Origin: Pyrinomonadaceae bacterium
Lineage (GTDB): Bacteria > Acidobacteriota > Blastocatellia > Pyrinomonadales > Pyrinomonadaceae
Assembly (NCBI GenBank): GCA_025937955.1
Contig: JAICQI010000244.1
Span: 1-7,982, forward strand
Direction: 5' to 3'
Length of the DNA stretch: 7,982 bases
Part shown: positions 4,585-7,982 of the stretch, in pieces
Numbering within the stretch: the stretch's first letter is position 1
How the letters are laid out: every line of letters starts with the position of its first letter
Made by a program: the position numbers and the translations under genes
The notes under the pieces: model-generated
What the model saw: the letters and a program-made list of their open reading frames with translations, nothing else
Told to the model about the DNA's origin: nothing
The model's database searches: none

Positions 4585-6411
4585 TTAGTGGCTATCACAA
4601 CTGCTCTCGTTATTGTTGCCCACGTCGTCGATGTCAAAGCGCAACATCATCGCGTGGTCTTCGTGAATCGTGTTGTGGCAGTGCATCGGATACCGCCCGA
4701 CGAAATCACGGAAGCGGAAGTAAATCTCCACATTATCATCCTCGCCGAGTCTGATCACGTCTTTACGGCCTCTTTCAATCAGGGTAGGCAAGCTGCCATT
4801 GCGTTTAAGGACCTGATGCTCTTCGAAATGGATGTGGATCGGGTGCGACCAACTGCGGCCACCCTCAAGCCTCCAAATCTCAGCGGTGTTGCGCTTGACC
4901 CTGAAACGAACATCGTTGCAATCAAAAATCTTATCGTTGATTACCCACTGTCCATCTTCACGGTCAAACTGGAAGCAACGTTTGATTCGCTCCGTTACAC
5001 GCGTCGGCACTTCATAGAATGTTGGGTTCGTTGCAGGATCGACGCTGTTGTCCGTTACTGTGTCGGAAACCACCCGAAACTCGAGCACCTTATTGCCTTG
5101 TCCGGCTGGAAGAATGGTGTTGCCGGGTCCGGCACCGTCACACTGTTGCAGACGATTCTCGATGTGAACGATGCTGCCGGGCGCGAAGGATGAGAAGTCG
5201 ACAATGACATCCATGCGCTCGGCGACGGCGATGAATAGTCCGTTAGTTGTTAGCACTGGGTTTCGTAATAGGTTGCCGTCGTTGGAGATTACCCAGAACG
5301 GGTGGTTGGTCAAGTTTGATTTCGTAAGGTAGAACCGGTAGAACCTTGACGGACCACCATTAAGCCAACGGAATCGATAACGCCGGCGCTTTACATTAAA
5401 GAAAGGCTGTATCTTTCCGTTGACAAGAAACTTGTCACCCAGGATACCGTCGCGATTAGCGAGGTCGAAGACGAGAATCTCATCTTCGTCGAAGTTCTTA
5501 TCATTGAACATCATCGGAATGTCGAAGTCGGGGAAGCTCGGCAGACGGAAGCCCGTGGTTTCATCACCGGTATCGAATTGATTGAAGAGCAGGTAAAAAC
5601 CTGCAAGACCTTTGTAGACATTCTGCGCGGTGAAGTCGACGCGATGGTCGTGATACCAAAGCGTGCTCATCGATTCTCGTATATCGCCATTGGGTGGATG
5701 GCTCGACGCGAAGCCGGCGAGGACGTTTGGATAGTGTTGGTCGTAGAACTTGCCCTGACCGAAGAAGTCGCAGGGGAAGCCATCGCTTTCGGATGGCGTG
5801 TGACCATTATGCAAGTGCGTTGAAAGGGACTGGAGTCCAAAACCGCCATTGTTATTCGGGAGGTCGTTGAAGTTCCTCACGAGAATCGGTTCACCGTAGC
5901 GAGCAACATAGGTCTGACCCGGCACAGTGCCATTGAACGTCCAGAGTCTCTGCAATGGGTAATCCGGGTGCACACTTATCAACGCTTCGCGTTGATGCAC
6001 CTCGTAGTACTTCTGCGGCGGTAATTGGAGTAAAGCCTGGTGATCCCGAGTACGACCTTCGCCTGCTGCTGTGTTCGGAGCTACTGTCGGTGCGGGGCTA
6101 AGTGCTGCAACCGGCTGTGCGATGGGCGGAATTGGCATCGGCTCCACAAATGGGGTTGTCGGGGGACTCGGGGGAAAACCACCGCCATCTCGATCTCGAT
6201 CTCGATCACTGCAACCGTCGTTATGGTCTGGAAGGGAATGGGCCCGAGCACTCAAGCCGTTTTTGTGGATCAGGTATCCGGCGCTCGTTAACAAACCCGC
6301 TTTAATCATGTCTCGGCGGCTCAAGCGCGCTGCGATTATTTCGCGCCGGTTTTTCGCAGCGTTGCGTAATTCTCTCTCTCGCCGCCGATTTCGCTTGGAA
6401 ATGTTGGCCAT
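4585..6411 (-). CDS. Tat-exported multicopper oxidase (CotA/laccase-like, three cupredoxin domains)
   Basis: This 608-residue protein has an Arg-rich N-terminus followed by the twin-arginine motif SRRDMIK (31-37) and a hydrophobic core, indicating export folded. A low-complexity linker follows: (RD) repeats at 69-75, then Pro/Ala-rich sequence to about 115. All four copper motifs are present: STHLHNGH (HxH at 199/201), LWYHDH (254/256), HPIHIH (523-528) and HCHNTIHEDHAM (577-588). Type 1 copper ligands are His523, Cys578, His583 and Met588; the other motif histidines build the trinuclear centre. Such enzymes couple one-electron oxidation of phenolics, bilirubin-like compounds or metal ions (Mn, Cu) to reduction of O2 to water. 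The HLHNGHTPSESDG segment resembles the CotA/bilirubin-oxidase group, but the substrate cannot be told. It is first in the operon with the SCO chaperone and propeller genes. GGAG five bases before the ATG supports the start. Confidence 0.92.
   Translation of the reverse strand: MANISKRNRRRERELRNAAKNRREIIAARLSRRDMIKAGLLTSAGYLIHKNGLSARAHSLPDHNDGCSDRDRDRDGGGFPPSPPTTPFVEPMPIPPIAQPVAALSPAPTVAPNTAAGEGRTRDHQALLQLPPQKYYEVHQREALISVHPDYPLQRLWTFNGTVPGQTYVARYGEPILVRNFNDLPNNNGGFGLQSLSTHLHNGHTPSESDGFPCDFFGQGKFYDQHYPNVLAGFASSHPPNGDIRESMSTLWYHDHRVDFTAQNVYKGLAGFYLLFNQFDTGDETTGFRLPSFPDFDIPMMFNDKNFDEDEILVFDLANRDGILGDKFLVNGKIQPFFNVKRRRYRFRWLNGGPSRFYRFYLTKSNLTNHPFWVISNDGNLLRNPVLTTNGLFIAVAERMDVIVDFSSFAPGSIVHIENRLQQCDGAGPGNTILPAGQGNKVLEFRVVSDTVTDNSVDPATNPTFYEVPTRVTERIKRCFQFDREDGQWVINDKIFDCNDVRFRVKRNTAEIWRLEGGRSWSHPIHIHFEEHQVLKRNGSLPTLIERGRKDVIRLGEDDNVEIYFRFRDFVGRYPMHCHNTIHEDHAMMLRFDIDDVGNNNESSCDSH
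6187..6207. repeat. Hexanucleotide repeat encoding Arg-Asp repeats
   Basis: Three and a half copies of ATCTCG on the plus strand encode the alternating Arg-Asp run (residues 69-75) of the multicopper oxidase linker. The repeat unit is six bases, so unit gain or loss changes linker length without breaking the frame. Confidence 0.8.
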
Positions 6412-6416
6412 AGGCT

Positions 6417-6454
6417 CTCCTTTGAATTGCTTGGCAAAAAGTCTTTACGCCAAG
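6417..6454 (-). promoter_or_regulatory. Multicopper oxidase leader: ribosome site plus upstream hairpin
   Basis: On the minus strand GGAG (complement of 6417-6420) lies five bases before the ATG. Just upstream, CTTGGC and GCCAAG (plus positions 6430-6435 and 6449-6454) form a 6-bp stem with a 13-base loop. A further TTGGC at 6456-6460 can pair with the same GCCAA, giving an alternative fold. This could modulate access to the ribosome site or mark an operator. I do not recognise a CueR or CsoR box. Confidence 0.35.
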
Positions 6455-6644
6455 GTTGGCTTGTAGAATTGAGTGACTCCCGTGAAAGGAGCGGTAATGC
6501 GTGAATGCGGCGATGGGAAAACGTGATCGGGCAGGTTGGTCAAAAAGCCTCCGTCTGGAAAGCATTGACCATCGCTAAACGATCAGCCTATCGTCTGGGA
6601 AACCTATTTTTCTGAGTGTCTGGGCAATGATTCAACCTGTCGGA

Positions 6645-6676
6645 ATGTAAACTTTCATACAAGATCACATTTACAT
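6645..6676. promoter_or_regulatory. Inverted repeat ATGTAAA-N18-TTTACAT, possible operator
   Basis: Seven-base perfect arms separated by 18 bases lie about 235-265 bases upstream of the multicopper oxidase start, in AT-rich DNA. The symmetry and position suit a dimeric regulator site, but short AT-rich inverted repeats also arise by chance. Confidence 0.25.
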
Positions 6677-6815
6677 CCAGTTATATTCATGGCGCTTTAT
6701 TGCTATTTATTAGCGAAAGTTGCTGCGCTGACTTAATCTATTCGAAGTTCCGTTTCGATCAGTCCGCATGTAAGAGGTTCGATAAAGAGTAGGCAGTTCA
6801 ATCGCTACATAGGAG

Positions 6816-7160
6816 TTGATCCCTCGTCCCCGCCACAAAGCCCGAAATGTAAGCTGCTCTTTTGGGCGTGGCGACATGACCAAAAGACGTGTGATGACCA
6901 CTCGTGGGCCGCTTCTATGCTTCGCGTGGAGAAGCACAACAAGGCTAAGAACCGGACACGGCGAGTACAAAGTGAATCCTGATCCTGAATCTCCGCGTTG
7001 CACATGTCCTGACTTCGAGTTTCGCAACGCTCGCTGCAAGCATATCGTGGCAGTTGAATACACGCTCATGCGCGAGCAGAAGCCGGACGGAAGCACGGTT
7101 GTTACTGAGACGGTCACGATCACGCGGAAGACGTTAAAGAGTTATCGTTTATTGGAATAA
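6816..7160 (+). pseudogene. SWIM zinc-finger fragment, likely remnant of a transposase N-terminal region
   Basis: The open frame encodes 114 residues, but only the part from about base 6948 onward is protein-like. It reads TGHGEYKVNPDPESPRCTCP and then a SWIM zinc-binding pattern C-x-C-x8-C-x-H (CTC...CKH), followed by IVAVEYTLMREQ and TVVTETVTITRKT. This order (small strand, SWIM finger, 'AVE' helix, then a Thr/Val-rich stretch) is what I recall from the N-terminal part of a group of DDE transposases with SWIM fingers, in which several hundred residues would follow. Here the frame ends soon after ITRKT, and the first roughly 45 residues are Arg-rich and unlike the family. I therefore call it a truncated remnant. 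A small free-standing SWIM protein starting later is the alternative. Confidence 0.55.
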
Positions 7161-7320
7161 GTCTGGCCTTTGGTCTGTTACAGTGGAACAGGGCGAGGGC
7201 CAAATCAAAACTTACCCCTTCGAGCCCGCCTGAATGTCAAAGTAGCTGATGGGCCTAAAAATGATTTTTGAGGCACAACGATCAGTTTCCACTTTAATCG
7301 GCATTTATGAGGCAAAGCCG
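7161..7320. other. Non-coding stretch with hairpins between the SWIM fragment and repeat copy 2
   Basis: Just after the SWIM stop, TGGCC/GGCCA (7164-7168, 7198-7202) encloses CTGTT/AACAG (7175-7179, 7187-7191), a two-part stem without a T run. Further on, ATCGGC (7297-7302) and GCCGAT (7317-7322) form another small stem leading into repeat copy 2. No gene is seen. Confidence 0.4.
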
Positions 7321-7348
7321 ATGAATACATGAATACAGCTTTGCCTCA
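7308..7348 (+). repeat. 11-bp inverted repeat at the left edge of dispersed repeat copy 2
   Basis: TGAGGCAAAGC (7308-7318) pairs perfectly with GCTTTGCCTCA (7338-7348) around a 19-base loop containing the two ATGAATAC units. Repeat copy 1 lacks the left arm, so this structure exists only in copy 2. TTTTGAGGCA just upstream (7266-7275) could pair with the same right arm instead. Confidence 0.65.
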
Positions 7349-7457
7349 AAAGTCCGATTATTCGCCGACTTTTGGGGCAAACTACATTTCTGCCCCAAAA
7401 ATCAATTTGACTGATTGGAGTGATCTTCCGCGAGGATAGGTTTTTCCCAAACGACTT
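7321..7457 (+). repeat. Dispersed repeat, copy 2 (about 137 bp)
   Basis: It aligns without gaps to 2616-2752 with about 16 mismatches. The large hairpin is intact: TTTTGGGGCA (7370-7379) with TGCCCCAAAA (7391-7400), 11-base loop, arms identical to copy 1. The neighbouring AAAAGTC...GACTTTT stem is also kept. Differences concentrate in loops and in the right-hand 40 bases, which suggests the hairpin is constrained. It lies between a transposase remnant and a broken small gene. Confidence 0.8.
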
Positions 7458-7466
7458 GGGGTGATC

Positions 7467-7753
7467 ATGGAACCATTGTTAATCCCCACGGCTGCGGGTT
7501 CTCACGAGAACAATATCAATGAATCGTGCATTCAGTTCGCAACCGCGAATGTTGACGCTTCGCGAGAGGCCTCGTTGCTCGTATTGCTCATTTAGATCCT
7601 GACTCCAAAACAATTAAGCTGCCAGGGCGGCAAGGTACTTTAAGTTACAACGGTGAAACCTGTGACTTTGAAGCGATTACTTGCCGCAGATCCACGGAAA
7701 TCCTGACACGTCTTGAATGTGGCGATACAGACGTGAGATTACCAAGGCCCTGA
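7467..7753 (+). pseudogene. Small gene of unknown function apparently split by a frameshift
   Basis: An ATG at 7467, with GGGGTG three bases upstream, opens a 42-codon frame (MEPLLIPTAAGSHENNINES...) ending at TAG 7593-7595. A second frame, open from 7556 to TGA 7751-7753, encodes 65 residues including ARIAHLDPDSKTIKLPGRQG, then TLSYNGETCDFEAITCRRST. Both parts look protein-like, overlap by only about 37 bases, and join by a single-base deletion (or two-base insertion) somewhere in 7556-7592, giving a protein of about 95-100 residues. I do not recognise the family. The second part has no ATG of its own. The alternatives are a genuine pseudogene, a sequencing error, or a fragment that entered from elsewhere. 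Confidence 0.4.
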
Positions 7754-7981
7754 GAAGCTTCCTATCTCTTCTATCTCCTGCCTTCTTCGTCCAAAATGCA
7801 GCATACTTATGCTGAAGTGAATGCCGTATCCCCTACTTTTTTCGAGTTCTTGCGCTGGTTGGATATAGAGCTTCAGGTACTTTTGTTTTTGCTCTCTCCA
7901 GGAGTGGACAAACTTCTCAGCGACTTTGTATTCGTCCTTAATCTGTTTTGAAACGTCAGCCAATTTCAAACCTAAATACTC
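7739..7981 (-). CDS. C-terminal part of an unidentified protein (window edge)
   Basis: The minus-strand frame is open to the right edge (the residues before the TTG at 7969 read EYLGL) and ends in TAA at 7739-7741, leaving about 81 codons. The visible part begins with a Lys/Glu/Tyr-rich amphipathic helical stretch (LADVSKQIKDEYKVAEKFVH and QKQKYLKLYIQPAQELEKS), then a basic GRRRQEIEEIGSFSGPW end. I do not recognise the family. The composition resembles real coding sequence in the first 50 residues and is less convincing after the run of six As near 7840, where the alternative frame reads KKVGDTAFTSA before a stop, so a frameshifted tail is possible. It overlaps the split plus-strand gene by 15 bases, tail to tail. 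Confidence 0.45.
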   Translation of the reverse strand, partial: EYLGLKLADVSKQIKDEYKVAEKFVHSWREQKQKYLKLYIQPAQELEKSRGYGIHFSISMLHFGRRRQEIEEIGSFSGPW

Positions 7982-7982
7982 G

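Larger units (their letters stand above)
6412..6815. other. Intergenic region upstream of the copper operon
   Basis: These roughly 400 bases must hold the promoter of the minus-strand copper operon, but I see no convincing -35/-10 pair. It is AT-rich around 6640-6730. An inverted repeat ATGTAAA/TTTACAT (6645-6651 and 6670-6676, 18-base spacer) could be a regulator site. Overlapping frames on both strands show no protein-like features and are not called. Confidence 0.5.

Noticed and set aside
4588..5193. 201-codon plus-strand open frame opposite the multicopper oxidase gene
   Set aside because: It lies wholly antisense to the C-terminal half of a gene with all copper motifs intact; its translation shows no motif, so it is a shadow frame.
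6302..6565. 87-codon minus-strand frame overlapping the start of the multicopper oxidase
   Set aside because: It overlaps the Arg-rich N-terminus in another frame and has no protein-like signal.
6710..7123. 137-codon minus-strand frame opposite the SWIM fragment
   Set aside because: Composition is Ser/Arg/Thr-rich without domain features, and the other strand carries the recognisable SWIM finger.
7161..7202. Rho-independent terminator after the SWIM fragment
   Set aside because: The stem is interrupted by large internal loops and there is no T run after it.

Overview
The window reads as a chromosomal segment of a Gram-negative bacterium with moderate GC content. It carries a PEP-CTERM protein, a Tat-exported multicopper oxidase, an SCO-type copper chaperone, a beta-propeller protein and several intergenic repeats. 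Acidobacteriota would fit this mix, but that is an impression, not a demonstrated assignment; no rRNA, tRNA or taxonomic marker gene is present.

Layout. (1) Positions 2-1319, plus strand: the 3' part of a KAS III-like (FabH-fold) ketosynthase or acyltransferase, then a SRPBCC/START-like protein 34 bases downstream. They look like the end of a small biosynthetic operon for a polyketide- or fatty-acid-like product. The KAS III keeps its catalytic Cys, but the usual His is Leu and the usual Asn is His. (2) Positions 1320-1703: non-coding DNA between convergent genes, with a degenerate 9-bp repeat patch, a small minus-strand open frame and a 41-bp near-perfect palindrome. (3) Positions 1704-2342, minus: a secreted PEP-CTERM protein with a possible long leader. 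(4) Positions 2343-2895: intergenic, with a sigma70-like promoter, one copy of a dispersed repeat and a likely Rho-independent terminator for the next operon. (5) Positions 2896-6411, minus: a tight three-gene operon transcribed in the order multicopper oxidase, SCO1/SenC-type copper chaperone, seven-bladed propeller protein (gaps of 30 and 36 bases). (6) Positions 6412-7982: a gene-poor, decayed region. It has a SWIM zinc-finger fragment resembling the N-terminal part of a transposase, a second copy of the dispersed repeat with strong hairpins, a small gene that appears split by a frameshift, and the C-terminal end of an unidentified minus-strand protein.

How the parts work together. The clearest unit is the copper operon: the oxidase has all four copper-binding motifs and a Tat signal, the SCO protein has the CxxxC...His copper site and also a Tat-like signal, and the propeller is anchored or secreted. 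A reasonable inference is an extracytoplasmic oxidase with its own copper-loading factor and an accessory propeller. The most unusual items are the altered KAS III active site, the about 137-bp repeat present twice with a variable 8-bp tandem block, and the split small gene next to the second repeat copy.
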